A stretch of 64,000 bases of DNA, from positions 2,808,952-2,872,951 of the forward strand of contig OZ022247.1 of the NCBI GenBank assembly GCA_963978895.1. The letters run 5' to 3'. Positions within the stretch are counted from its first letter, which is position 1, and each line of letters opens with the position of its first letter. This document shows positions 1-10,799 of the stretch, in pieces. The notes under the pieces are model-generated. The model had not been told where the DNA came from. It saw nothing but the letters and a program-made list of their open reading frames with translations, and searched no databases. This DNA is from Erpobdella octoculata (lineage: Eukaryota > Annelida > Clitellata > Hirudinida > Erpobdellidae). The position numbers were made by a program, and so were the translations under genes.

Positions 1-272
1 TTATTTTTTTTCATTAAATTGACAATTAAGTCAGAAACTGTCGTCAAAGAATCTGCAAGTCAAAGCTCTTTTCAAAGATTATGTGTTATTAGCATATTGA
101 TTCAAAACCTACTTTTGTAGTCCTACCGTTATCAAGCTGATATTATAAAATCTATAGATAACATTCTAATATAGAAAATATTTTTAGGTCAATTGATATG
201 TAATTTTAATCCTGTTTACAATTTTTAACCGTATTACTGCGCTTAGGAATATTATACTCCGACACAGCCCGC

Positions 273-277
<5 letters not shown>

Positions 278-318
<41 letters not shown>
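278..318. repeat. (TA)n microsatellite
   Basis: About 20 TA units. The preceding 277 bases are AT-rich and show no recognisable gene. Confidence 0.95.
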
Positions 319-320
<2 letters not shown>

Positions 321-413
321 TTTTTTTTCTTTTTTTTAAGCAAACTCGATTGAAAAATGTGGCTCACTTGGCTTAATCAATTTTATTTTTAACACAAACT
401 CCATAATTTTATA

Positions 414-457
414 GGCTTATAGATCTATTTCGGCAATTTTTTGCCATCTTCAGAGCC
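414..457 (-). ncRNA. Type I hammerhead ribozyme motif (Penelope-like element context)
   Basis: On the minus strand the order is: stem I 5' strand GGCT, core CTGAAGA, a U, a stem II hairpin (GGCAA...TTGCC), GAAA, a minimal stem III (TAG-AT-CTA), U, the cleavage-site A, and stem I 3' strand AGCC. All core positions match the hammerhead consensus CUGANGA...GAAA. Short stem III hammerheads are known from the terminal repeats of Penelope-like retroelements. A U between the core and stem II is shared with the motif at 50982-51025. Activity is inferred from sequence only. Confidence 0.7.
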
Positions 458-460
458 GTT

Positions 461-870
461 TAACTTTTTTAAAAATAAAATGCAGTGACTAAAAGGTAAA
501 AGATACAACTAATTGAAAGGAATTAAAATAAAATTAAAATAAAATTTAAATTCATTAAATACAAATGTAACAACATAAAGAATATTTAAATTAAATTAAT
601 TATAATAATAACAGTAATAACTAAATTATTAAGATCATACGTATTTTTCATTTTCATTTTGAAATTGCCGTTTTCAGTTGCTGGCGAGGGGCTCATGGCC
701 AAGAATTTAATAACAAAAAGATCAGTTAGCAAAGCCTTTAACAACGGAATTACAGTCAACTTCAAGGACATGACTGGAAGAAGAATCGTATACATTATCT
801 ATAACCTTTGAAACACAAACGTCTGGTACAAAACATTCATTCAACAAAGAAATAAAAAAAATATATATAT

Positions 871-880
<10 letters not shown>
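461..880 (-). mobile_element. Probable Penelope-like element terminal-repeat remnant
   Basis: This stretch lies 5' of the hammerhead motif on the minus strand and ends in TA-rich DNA at about 860-921. It has no convincing reading frame. It is assigned to a Penelope-like terminal repeat only because of the adjacent ribozyme motif. Confidence 0.3.

Positions 881-886
<6 letters not shown>

Positions 887-921
<35 letters not shown>
887..921. repeat. (TA)n microsatellite
   Basis: A run of TA units following an ATAC-type mixture. Confidence 0.9.
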
Positions 922-925
<4 letters not shown>

Positions 926-2229
926 CCTTCATTATCCATTTTTCCTGCGAGAACACAGAGACACACACAAATAGTTTGCTGCAATTTATTTGACCTTAAT
1001 GGAGTACAAAGGTTTTTTTTCAACATAGTTTAATATTTTCGACACAAATGTCAACTTCTTTAGTTGCTATTGAAGCGACTTCGATCCGCACAGAAAATAG
1101 TCATGCACTGTCAATTCTTCCAATTCTAACTGGAAATTGCCATGCACTGTCAACTTCTTTAGTTGACATTTCAGGTTAAATGTGAAGTAATTAGATCGTT
1201 CAACTCATTCTACACTAATTATTTTGGGAATTTCGTCTGCTTCAGTACTTATGACAGCATTTAGTAATTTAGTTGTTTTGGTTTTCAGTAAACTACGTTT
1301 TTATTAATTGACAATATTGTTATGGTTTTTAATTATAGTTTTTAATTTTTAAAGTTTTCCTTCCACATAGATTAACAAATTGTTTTTTGTTTTTCATCTG
1401 TCTTGAAAATTGTTTTTAATTTAATTTCTTTATTAATTCATTAAATCAGCCATGGTTTTTTAAGTTTTTTATACAATTGACGTAATTTTAGAAAACCTTG
1501 AAGTTTGGTTTTTATTTTATTTTAGTTTTTTTTCAGATTAAATCATCATTTTTGTGATCTCACTTCTAACATTATTGTCATCTGGTTTCAATTTTTTTTC
1601 TGGCATAGACTTTCGACTGCAAATGTTTTATTTAATTAGAATTCTGTTTTCTGAAAAAAAAATGTTTATACTTTATAAACAACACGCTACTCACACTCAT
1701 GTTTTAACTCATGTTTTAAATGTTTTTACAAACCACGTGAAAACATCATTATATATCTTTTGTAAAATTAAATTTCAACTTTTTCCCCTTGAAAATAACT
1801 TAATCTGAAGATGCAGACTTAAATTTAAAGGAGCAGAATTAGTTCCTTCAGTAAAGATCTTTTCACCACTAAGTTAGACAAGTTTTATTAAACCAGAAAC
1901 TGAATCTCTAATGTGAAATTTATTTATAAATGTTTCTATAAGCCGTCGCTTTTGGTCAAAACCAACTGATTTATTTATTTACATTCATTCTTTAATTTGT
2001 TAAACTGTTGTCAATATTTATTTGCCAGTTCATTAGTAATTAGTGCTTCAGTTTATTGAATAAGCTGAAATAATTGAAGAAAACCTAGTTCTAAATATTG
2101 ATTATCTTATATTAAAAAATTAACTTATGTTGCTTTTCTACTGCTATTCCTATGATGTCTGTTTCCTGAATTGATTGAATGATTGATTGATTAAAAACGG
2201 GGATAATTAAACTAAAAGAAAAAAATTGA
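922..2229. other. AT-rich intergenic DNA, no gene seen
   Basis: Only short reading frames with no recognisable protein. A phrase ending in 'tcaacttctttagttg' occurs twice (about 1050-1070 and 1147-1167), a short local duplication. Nothing else is supported. Confidence 0.6.
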
Positions 2230-2750
2230 GATTATTTATTTGGAAGATTTATTAAAATAAATTATTCAAAACTTACTTGGATACACATGGAATAATTTCT
2301 TAAAATTTTTAGGATTAAATAATTTATTAAATTATATTAAATTTATATTATATTAAATTTTAGTGCAAAAATATTTTTCTTAAATTTTCAGAACTGATTA
2401 TCACCGCTTTGGAAATAAATAATGAAGATAAAATGAAAAGTGGGATTTTATAGATAGTCGTTCTGTATCATTTGTTCATAACGTTAACCCTTGAAAAATC
2501 TTGACAAACGATGAGTGTGAGCAACATGTTAGTATCACTGAATAACAATAAAATTTAGACTTATAAGTTTTCATCGAGGTTTTTGCTACAGTCGTCCGAT
2601 TTCCTAGGTCGTCGATCAAAACTACTTGCAATTTCCCGGATAAAAAACCACTTTAGCATTGGTATACAATTAATAATTAGTAAATAATAATTGCAAAAGT
2701 AATTATTATTAATATCGTATATTTAATTAAAATGTCTTTGTATACTTTGT

Positions 2751-2965
2751 TACATACAAAATCAGAAACGTGACAAGCAATGGACTTGGAGTCTACAGTT
2801 GTCGAGCAAAAAACGAACATGGATGGGGCAACAAATCGATTCACGTTGAATTTGACTTGCTTGAAACATCTTTATCTCTTAAGCTTTCATTTCGTGTTGC
2901 CTTTTTATGTTTTATTTAATTTCGCATTAGTAAATATCTTGCTTGAGAAAATGTGGTTTTGCTAG
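2751..2965 (+). pseudogene. LRR-Ig gene relic: 3' end of the Ig domain and membrane segment only
   Basis: Reading from about 2755 gives an Ig-domain C-terminal half (IRNVTSNGLGVYSC, then AKNEHGWGN) that is nearly identical to the end of the Ig domain of the intact gene at 55034-57250. It is followed by a hydrophobic stretch and a stop. The leucine-rich part, stalk and first Ig cysteine are missing; the break is just upstream of TTACATAC at about 2755. The sequence still resembles the paralogs closely, so the loss is recent. No promoter or start is attached, so this is a dead fragment. Confidence 0.8.
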
Positions 2966-3667
2966 TTATTAATTAAGAGCTTGTTATTAAATTTCCGTGG
3001 AATCATATTATTAAGCAGTTCTGGAGATTTCGGTTTTATCGATGTCTATGCTAGATTTTAGAACTGAACGATATTATTTCTAGAAGACATTAGATGAGAT
3101 GAATTTGAAGTATTCTCAATTCTCGGGTAACAATAATTGCAATATATTAGGAAACATCCATATATGGTCTAGGAATGGTGTTAAATGATCTACAACCTTT
3201 GTGATTTATTTTTTGTCATTTTTTATTCCATTTCTAGGTTCTGAATTTCCTGCATTTATTGATTAAAAACAAAGGTAGCAAAACTAAGGAACAAATTTGG
3301 GTTATTTATTTAAAAGATTTATTAAAATAAATTATTTCAAACTTCTCAAGATGTGAGACACATAGGATAATTTTCTAAAATTTTAAAACTTTTTTTTAAA
3401 TATATTCTTAAATCTTGAATAAAATATTAAAAACATTAAATTTTAACTGCGTTTCTCAAACTTTCAGAACTGATTATTACCGAGTTGGAAAAAAAATTAT
3501 GCACATAAAATAAAAAGTGGGAATTTTTAGAGCGCCACTTACATACACAGCTCAGTTGATTATAAAGCCACAAACGATTTGCTGCGCCATAAATAACGCT
3601 TACAAACAACTCGAGACTTCAAATTCATTAGAACGAAGCCGGTGCCAATTTAGTAGTTTTATTTTTA

Positions 3668-4369
3668 ATGGTTAAACACTTGAATATGGAGTATAAACAT
3701 GCATTGGTGTTGTTTTTGAGCTTAAAGTGCGACTACCTTTACTATTAATATGTAAAAACTCACACGCTTCGCGCGCGAAGCGTGCGTCAAGTGCTGGTTT
3801 ATTAATAAACGGTTATAAAAGTTTGTTTTTTGAAAACACAACGGTGGTTCAAAATTTATTACTATTACTAATTCAAACTATTTTGTATTCAGAATCACAC
3901 AGACCTTTACCGGATGACTTTCGATGGATTTTTCTCATCCTGGGATTGTCTATCAGCTATAAACAGTTCATTAAGACACTTAGAGATTAAAAACTCCGAT
4001 ATAACAGAGTTCAATGGAAACTTTATCAATCATCGTCTCGGTCTAAGTCTTCACGGGTTTTATCTTCAGTCATCTGACACTGAAAAAGTAACAATTGATG
4101 TTAGCAACAAATTCCAAAACCTCAAAATTTTATCCCTAAGAGGTAACGAATTGGAAAGCCTTCCTATAGAACTTCTGGACTTTTTCTCAAAACTTCATCG
4201 GCTTGATATAAGTAGTAATCCATTCGTTTGCGACTGCTCAATTAGCTGGTTCACTGATGAAAAACTTTCTCATTTGAATTTAAAAAATCAAGTTTCATGT
4301 GAAAACGAAGAGTTGCATGAAGCCTTTTTTAATGGTTCTTTGTGTGCAAGTTATTCACCATCGCCATAA
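3668..4369 (+). pseudogene. LRR-Ig gene relic: signal peptide, part of exon 1 and LRR/LRRCT exon, no Ig domain
   Basis: An ATG at 3668 opens a short signal-peptide-like stretch (MVKHLNMEYKHALVLFLS) that matches the start of the intact paralogs, but most of exon 1 is deleted. The end of exon 1 survives as KSLFFENTTVV at about 3817-3850, matching the KIVFENCSV region of the paralogs. After a TTCAG acceptor at about 3892 the LRR exon reads to 4369. It contains an LRR (LKILSLRGNELESLP), a second LRR, and the cap cysteines of the CDCSISWF motif. A stop follows directly after the LRR cap, so stalk, Ig domain and membrane anchor are gone. The exon phases no longer fit (phase 2 against phase 0), so a functional secreted product is unlikely, though not excluded. 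Confidence 0.75.
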
Positions 4370-4853
4370 AAATAAACACCTTACTAGCCAATTTTGCTTC
4401 CTTAAATCAAAATTGAGCACATCTTTTTCAGCAATACAAGATAAATTGCACAACATTTTATGTTTTAATTTCGCATTAGTATTCACTAACTCTTGCTTGA
4501 GAAAATATGGCTTTGCTAATTATTAATTAAGAGTTTGTTATTAAGTTTCCGTGGATTCATATTATTAAGCAGTTCTGGAGATTTTGGTTTTATCGATGTC
4601 TATTCAAGATTTTAGAGCTGAACGATATTATTTCTATAAAACATTAGATAAGATGATATTAGCTCATTTGGATGAAGTATACAAGTTGATAATTAAGTTA
4701 TAAAATATATACATATTTTGATTTGTTCGTTATATGTTTTATAAAATGATGTTGTTATAATGAAGGTGTGTTTTTTTCTTGGGCAACAACAACGGCAACT
4801 GATTGGGACCAGTCTAATTTGTCCAGACATGATTCTGTTCTACCAGTAGGATA

Positions 4854-4857
<4 letters not shown>

Positions 4858-4906
<49 letters not shown>
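4858..4906. repeat. (TA)n microsatellite
   Basis: About 24 TA units directly abutting the left arm of the long inverted repeat. Confidence 0.95.
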
Positions 4907-4909
<3 letters not shown>

Positions 4910-5032
4910 TTTATTAAAAGTCACCGCATACTTACACGATACAAGTTTTTGAAGACTTCTTTCAACACTACGAAAATTCTTTCGCACACTTTCAACCGAA
5001 AACAGTTCACTATTCATCATTTTATTTAATTT

Positions 5033-5072
5033 GCCGACGCGTTTCGGAGTACCTTTACTCCATTTTCAAGGC
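5033..5072 (-). ncRNA. Degenerate hammerhead-like motif, left inverted arm
   Basis: Mirror copy of 5545-5584. It has a good stem II (GGAGTA/TACTCC), GAAA and a GCC/GGC stem I, but the core reads TTGAAAA instead of CTGANGA and stem III has no loop. It is probably inactive. Confidence 0.45.
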
Positions 5073-5544
5073 TCATTGTAAACAAAATCCGCAAAGAACT
5101 TAAATTCATATAATGAAAAGAAAATATGTACAAAACTAAAAGTCACATAAAATATTCTTCCCACTCTATACATACTCACGGCTTCAGAAAAAATAGAAGA
5201 AGTAAAGATAGCTGTCGACAGAGCTGATGAAGAGACCGATCCGCAACTACGGTTTTCTCACTTAGTGGACAATATTAACATCACTGAAAGACGAAGAAAA
5301 AAAATAGACCTACAGATGATTGAATGTATGAATGAGCATTGGTTGTTTGATGTTTGTGGTCCTGTTTCGCTGACTTGTTTAGAGTTGATTGTAAATCATA
5401 TTTCGTAATGTGAAAAACCAAGGTATTATGGTTAGAAACGGGTATGTATAGAGTGGGAAGAATATTTTATGTGACTTTTAGTTTTGTACATATTTTCTTT
5501 TCATTATATGACTTTAAGTTCTTTGCGGATTTTGTTTACAATGA

Positions 5545-5584
5545 GCCTTGAAAATGGAGTAAAGGTACTCCGAAACGCGTCGGC
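5545..5584 (+). ncRNA. Degenerate hammerhead-like motif, right inverted arm
   Basis: Order: GCC, TTGAAAA, U, GGAGTA hairpin TACTCC, GAAA, CGCG, U, C, GGC. The architecture is that of the two intact motifs in this window, but core positions C3 and G8 are substituted. Confidence 0.45.
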
Positions 5585-5596
5585 AAATTAAATAAA

Positions 5597-5742
5597 ATGA
5601 TGAATAGTGAACTGTTTTCGGTTGAAAGTGTGCGAAAGAATTTTCGTAGTGTTGAAAGAAGTCTTCAAAAACTTGTATCGTGTAAGTATGCGGTGACTTT
5701 TAATAAAGAATGTTTAAAAAATGACTTGTTGCCAAAATACGT

Positions 5743-5818
<76 letters not shown>

Positions 5819-5830
5819 CTCATATCATAG
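5597..5830 (+). pseudogene. N-terminal fragment of a Penelope-like element protein
   Basis: A reading frame starts just after the hammerhead-like motif and runs about 50 residues (FSVESVRKNFRSVERS..., then FNKECLKNDLLPKY) before dissolving into a (TA)n tract read as Ile-Tyr repeats. The FN-x2-C-x-K motif is also present, as FNRACMKE, after the hammerhead at 50982-51025. Reverse transcriptase and GIY-YIG parts are absent. The assignment rests on position and this short motif. Confidence 0.4.
5748..5815. repeat. (TA)n microsatellite
   Basis: About 33 TA units between the Penelope-like fragment and the Helitron. Confidence 0.95.
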
Positions 5831-6524
5831 TGTTTGAAATTGAACTACTCCGAAACGGCTGAACCGATTTTTATGAAATTTTTTATTATGAACATTGGGT
5901 ATGTCTGAGGATAGGTTTTAGGCTATTTAAATATTTTTTTAAAATTATTTAAAAGTTATTTTGGAAAAACAATAAGGTGCAATTATAAACATTTGGTATG
6001 TGTGAGGATAGGTCCTAGGCTATTTAGAATATTTTTTTTAAATTATTAAAAAAAGTTATTTTGGAAAAACAATAAGGTGCAATTATGTCTTTTTTATAGG
6101 AAAATGCAACAGTGTGTGGTATTTTTATCTATGTTACAAATGTACCGTTTCCTTTAAAAGTAACTTAATCAAATGTCATAACCTAAATTATTTTCATGAA
6201 ATGTCAACTTAGCTGTCGTCACTTGCCAAATAAAACTTTACGTTAAGGATAAATTGACGGGAGAGCAAGCGGAACGTGAAAACAAGCGGAAACGGGATAG
6301 TAAACGGGAACGGGAGAGCAAGCGGAAACGGGAGAGCAAGCGGGGAAGGAAACGGGAGCAAGAGAGAAGAACGATAGAAAAACTTTCAAAAACCCCGGGC
6401 ATTGTACACTCAATTGCTCTTCGAGATTGATTTTTTTAAATTGTCATAATTTTGTACATTAAACTCTTATTAAAAAAAACCAAAATAATTTAAAAGGCAA
6501 AACAACGTTTGCTGGGTCAGCTAG
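5818..6524 (+). mobile_element. Non-autonomous Helitron
   Basis: It begins with TC after an A and ends in CTAG followed by T. A subterminal hairpin (GCAAA 6497-6501 with TTTGC 6508-6512) lies 8 bases before CTAG. These are the standard Helitron end signals. The first about 200 bases match a second, truncated copy at 49026-49230. The middle contains an imperfect purine repeat around CGGGAGAGCAAGCGG at 6260-6360. No Rep/helicase coding is present. Confidence 0.7.
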
Positions 6525-6639
6525 TACATATATATAATATAAATATATATTATGTGTATTCTGTTAACAACGGTATTATAAAGTTCTATGTGCTTAACGA
6601 AATCATAATTCAAAAAGGCCAGATTTTTCATAGAAAAGA

Positions 6640-6790
6640 TAAACTTGAAGTATTCCCAATTCTCGGGTAACAACAATTGCAATGTATTAAGAGGCATCTA
6701 TATATGGCCTAGGAATTGGCCTATATGGTCAACAAACTTTGTGATAAACAGTATCGCCCGGTTCTAAATAGTCAATAAACATTCTCGTTC
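6640..6790. repeat. Displaced 3' flank of the LRR-Ig relic
   Basis: This stretch (TTCTCGGGTAACAA... and ATATATGGCCTAGGAATTGG) matches 3105-3210. The two were once equivalent flanks of the duplicated relics; about 2 kb of Penelope-like and Helitron DNA now separates it from 4650. A Helitron-like CTAGT end occurs at 6863-6867, without a clear hairpin. Confidence 0.55.
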
Positions 6791-6899
6791 AAAAAATAAA
6801 CGATATTGCATATGCATAGAGTGAATGAAAGCTGACTTACTGTCTAAAAGTAACTGGATCGGCTAGTATAATAATTAAACGTGCAGTAAATGACGTTAT

Positions 6900-7702
6900 T
6901 TCTTTATTTTTTGTGTTTAAAAATTTTTAAACAACAAGCGTATTAATGACTAACAGCAGCTGTGTCGGTGATTATGATGCTAAGTCCTTGAGACATTAAT
7001 AGTAACGATGATGATGATGATGATGATGGTAGTGGTGGTGGTGTTAATTTTTTATTTGTTTGTTTAAAAATTTTAACAAGCGTATTAACGGAAAGTCGCC
7101 AACTATTTCACCTATCATCTTTATCGTTTTAATTGTTTTGTTTACCAGATCAGACTATTCAGCAATCTCGTCGTTGAATCTACTTAAGTCTTTCCTCCAT
7201 TCCTCGATTCATCTTCTCTCTCAAGCTTCCTTTTCTCCAATTCCAACTGTCTTGTGACATTAATAGTAACGACGACGATGATGATTATGATGGTGGTGGT
7301 GATGGTGATGGTAGTAGTGGTGGTGGTGTTGGTGGTGGCGACAGCTGTTTGTTGAGAAAAGAAAAAAGAAAGCGAAGATGATGCTAAAGACCTCTGATGT
7401 TGACAGATTGGCGTGATTAGTTTAGGACGGCATATTTTATTATAATTAAAACTGCTCACTGAAAACAATTGTTATTGCTGTTGTTATTAGTGACATGACG
7501 GATACAATCACATCAACGGAAATTGTCGACGTTGATCTTTTCGACCATTTCTTGATTCTGTGGTCCTGGTCACTCGCCCGTTCTCTGGGGTCCTACACCA
7601 AATCATCGCTTGTCATCGCTCATACAGTAACTTTGGCATGCAGAATTTCCTGGGCGCACTTTGTTCTCCTCCACATGCATCAACAACAAGCAATAGAGCT
7701 TT
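6900..7702. other. Intergenic DNA with GAT/GGT trinucleotide tracts
   Basis: GAT and GGT-rich runs at 7008-7045 and 7265-7340. A TTAAAAATTTT...ACAAGCGTATTAA phrase occurs at 6918-6945 and again at 7062-7088. No gene is recognised. Confidence 0.6.
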
Positions 7703-7703
7703 T

Positions 7704-8007
<304 letters not shown>

Positions 8008-8900
8008 TTTTTTTATATTCTAATTTAATTTTGTCCATTAAATCTGATATTCTAATAAAACTCATTGTCATTAACAACAATTGAATGCTTTAAATTTGAG
8101 CTCGATCGAATGACAAAAAGTACGTTTTTTAACCATCAAAGGGTCTGAACGCATTGCTCAAGCAAGCAAACGCGGTGAAGATAATATAGAAAATTTAAAA
8201 ACCACATACAATATATCTGAAAACACATATTAATACAATTACAGTAACAAATACTTAAGCAGCAGCAGCAAAAAATTGGTCTAACAACCAAGAACGGATC
8301 CATGGGGGATGGGATGATGCATCCCCCACCAACCATCACAAAAAAAACTTAGTTGGTTTGGCCTGTTATACTTAAATGTTTTCCCAAAACAGCAACACAA
8401 ACACCTCAACAAGAACGTAAACAACAAATAAAAAATGTTCAAAATTAATTTTCTATAAAAGATCCAAATCACGTGTCAAATTATCTTTTATTGAACGTAA
8501 AAAAACCTCATGGAAATTATCTGTGGCTGTAATTTGTGACCTTGACCTTCCTGCCATTGAAAGACAGGACCATTTAATTAGTTCCGGTACCGACCGTTGC
8601 TTTGAAATAACGAAAGTTTCATACATATACATACGCACTCACTCACTCACTCACTCACTCACTCGATTTGTTTTCGATTTTTAATCGTACGTGCGACTTT
8701 GAAGACAAACCGGGATCATTCACAGCCCCGTCATAAAGTAATCTGGAACTTTTATTCCTAGCGCGGAAGTCGCAGGTGTTCCGGCGGAGTAATTTCTCCT
8801 CGTTAGAGTCTTGTTTTTTTTTTCAACGCTATCAAATTCGCTTGTTTCCATGCGACGCAAACATTTGTTATTTTCATCTCCTCTCCATCCTTGCCTTGTC
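8008..8900. other. Intergenic DNA, no gene seen; (ACTC)n at 8637-8664
   Basis: Short overlapping frames only. A short (CTCA)n tract lies at 8637-8664. Confidence 0.6.
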
Positions 8901-8905
8901 TTATC

Positions 8906-8907
<2 letters not shown>

Positions 8908-8985
<78 letters not shown>

Positions 8986-9018
8986 CTCTCTCTCTGTCTC
9001 TCTTTTTTTCTCTCTCTA
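8908..9018. repeat. (TC)n/(TTTC)n polypyrimidine tract
   Basis: About 110 bases of nearly pure pyrimidine on the plus strand. All overlapping frames are low-complexity. Confidence 0.95.
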
Positions 9019-9208
9019 TACTTGTTATTTTGTTCCCTTGTTTCTTCTTCCTTATAAGTCCTATTTCTGCTGTACACATATGTTGGCGTACATACGTGGG
9101 TGTTTGTACGTAGGTTTGTACTACGACGTCCGTACACAGTAACATCACTAGTTTTCCATCCGGAACACATGCCGCAAAAACACGCGATTCCTCAAGTTAA
9201 TTGAGACG

Positions 9209-9210
<2 letters not shown>

Positions 9211-9268
<58 letters not shown>

Positions 9269-9284
9269 GCGCGCACACACACAC
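9211..9284. repeat. (CA)n(CG)n(CA)n alternating purine-pyrimidine tract
   Basis: CA repeats with a central run of about ten CG dinucleotides (9254-9273), then CA again. This is a classical Z-DNA-prone composition. Confidence 0.95.
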
Positions 9285-9539
9285 CACATACACAAGCTAT
9301 GTATGTGAAATTTAAAAAAAAAATACATTTTGAATATTGCTTTCTGGTTCAAAGTTCTACGCAGACTTCAGTTTTTCGTAAACATTTATTTTTAAAATGA
9401 GTTGAAAAAACGCTTAAAATAAATATAACGATAGTATTCTTTAGAACACACAATGAACGAATTCTCTGCTTTCTCATCTGTTAAAAGTCAGTAACAACCC
9501 AGCCAGTGGCTATTTTTATGTATTACATGAATGAGAGAA

Positions 9540-9740
9540 AATGGTGGAGGGAAAGAAATGGAGAGAGATAGAAAACATAAAAAGAGACAAAAAACAAGGA
9601 AATACAGGAAAAGATAAAAAACCAGAAAAGTAGAAAATCAAAAAAGAAAGTAAAAGAGAAAAAAAGAAAGAAAGTTAAAGAGAAAAAAATAAAGAAAATA
9701 AAATAAAGAAGAAATAAAAGAAGAACAGAAAGAGACTAAA
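9540..9740. repeat. Purine-rich A/G tract
   Basis: Irregular GAAA and GAGA repeats on the plus strand. No gene. Confidence 0.8.
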
Positions 9741-9819
9741 AATAAGTACAATCACATGCAGTTCATCCACATCAACAAGATAACGGGCAGGGAAATCAAA
9801 AAATGATAAACGCCTGCAA

Positions 9820-10003
9820 TAAGAAAATGGCGGGCAACCACATCAACAAAATGGCGACCTCTGCGTCAACAAGATGGCGAAATTTGCATCAACAAGATGG
9901 AGACATCTGCACCAACAAAATGGCGACATCTACATCAACAAAATGGCGACATCAACAACGAAATAATGGAGAACATCATCTCAAACAAGATGGCAGACAA
10001 CTA
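9820..10003 (+). repeat. Minisatellite of ATGGCG units with YY1-like motifs
   Basis: Units of about 24-27 bases built on AACAA(A/G)ATGGCGAC recur 7 or more times. The AANATGGCG core matches the known YY1 binding consensus. Inverted or related copies (GCCGCCATTTTGAA, GCGACATTTTGCC) lie at 10153-10203. Whether these are bound is unknown. Confidence 0.7.
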
Positions 10004-10497
10004 CATTCATTTTGCGTTCAGCAGTTTCTTGGTCATCATTGCCATAGCGATCGTGACTTCGAGTGCTTTAAAAGAATATCTGCTTGTTCCTCGTTTCCAC
10101 GTAAAGTAGTTGACCGGAAATAGAAAAGATGATTATGTAGCTCAATAAAAGTATGGCCGCCATTTTGAATGGCTTTGTTCTTGTGCGATGGGCGACATTT
10201 TGCCATGGAAATTCAATAACGCGAGCTGCATGCCGGGGTCGGAGAAAAAATCTTGTGGTCATAAAGTCATGATAATGTGTCTCTATTTCAAGCCTTTATC
10301 ACACACACACACACACACATACTCACATGGACACACATATTCATACAAACGCCCACATTCGCACATAAAGAAAAGATTTTATGTCGCTCACATGATGTAC
10401 ATGCATGATCAGGAGGACTCCAGGCAATCGAACGAGACCGACGATAAACCGAACGGATTCCAAGCAACTCAGAGAAACTTTAACAGCATGGTTTAGC

Positions 10498-10735
10498 AGC
10501 ATGCGCTGGTGGTATAGCGGTAAGGCATTCGCCTGTGGACCTGAGAGTCGGCGGTTCGAATCCCGCCGGCGTCACCAACGTCTGCAAGGGCTGTGGGTAG
10601 GCGCCTATAAATGACTGACTACCTCTGGTTGTCCTGACTAAATGGGCCCACGAGTGAGTTGGATAAAGTTGGATAAAGTGATTCGTGGCTTAGAAGTCTA
10701 ACGATTAACGCCACGTTAAACATTGTCAAACTTTT
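10498..10735 (+). mobile_element. tRNA-derived SINE
   Basis: A tRNA-like head has an A-box-like TATAGCGGTAAGGC (10513-10526) and a B-box GGTTCGAATCC (10553-10563), ending in CACCA at about 10577. It continues into a non-tRNA body. The T-arm stem is off by one base and the anticodon arm is poor, so it is not a functional tRNA gene. Confidence 0.7.
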
Positions 10736-10799
10736 ACTAAATTAAATTATGATTTTCTTTGACTGAAATGAATATATTAAAAAGAGTTCTGTAATAATA

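Larger units (their letters stand above)
2230..4650 (+). repeat. Tandem segmental duplication carrying two broken LRR-Ig gene copies
   Basis: The stretch 2230-2460 matches 3290-3530: both carry a TTTATTAAAATAAATTATT motif, an AACTGATTAT phrase and an AAAGTGGGA phrase. The 3' part, 2905-3110, matches 4460-4650 (shared GGTTTTATCGATGTCTAT block). The unit is about 1.06-1.55 kb. Each copy kept a different part of the ancestral gene. Confidence 0.7.
4907..5710. mobile_element. Penelope-like fragment arranged as a 269-bp inverted repeat
   Basis: Left arm 4907-5175 and right arm 5442-5710 are reverse complements with almost no mismatch, separated by a 266-bp spacer. Each arm contains a hammerhead-like module and, on the outward strand, a start codon and peptide leading to FNKECLKNDLLPKY. 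That peptide resembles the conserved N-terminal motif of Penelope-like element proteins (family recollection, not searched). Penelope-like elements often carry terminal repeats in inverted orientation. (TA)n tracts border both sides. The spacer shows no clear coding sequence. Confidence 0.6.

Noticed and set aside
2780..2965. 61-residue protein starting at ATG 2780
   Set aside because: It is out of frame with the conserved Ig relic, which is the better explanation of this stretch.
6863..6867. Helitron end CTAGT
   Set aside because: No subterminal hairpin and no matching start; kept only as a note.
10505..10577. Possible tRNA gene
   Set aside because: The T-stem is out of register and the anticodon arm does not fold; a SINE body follows.
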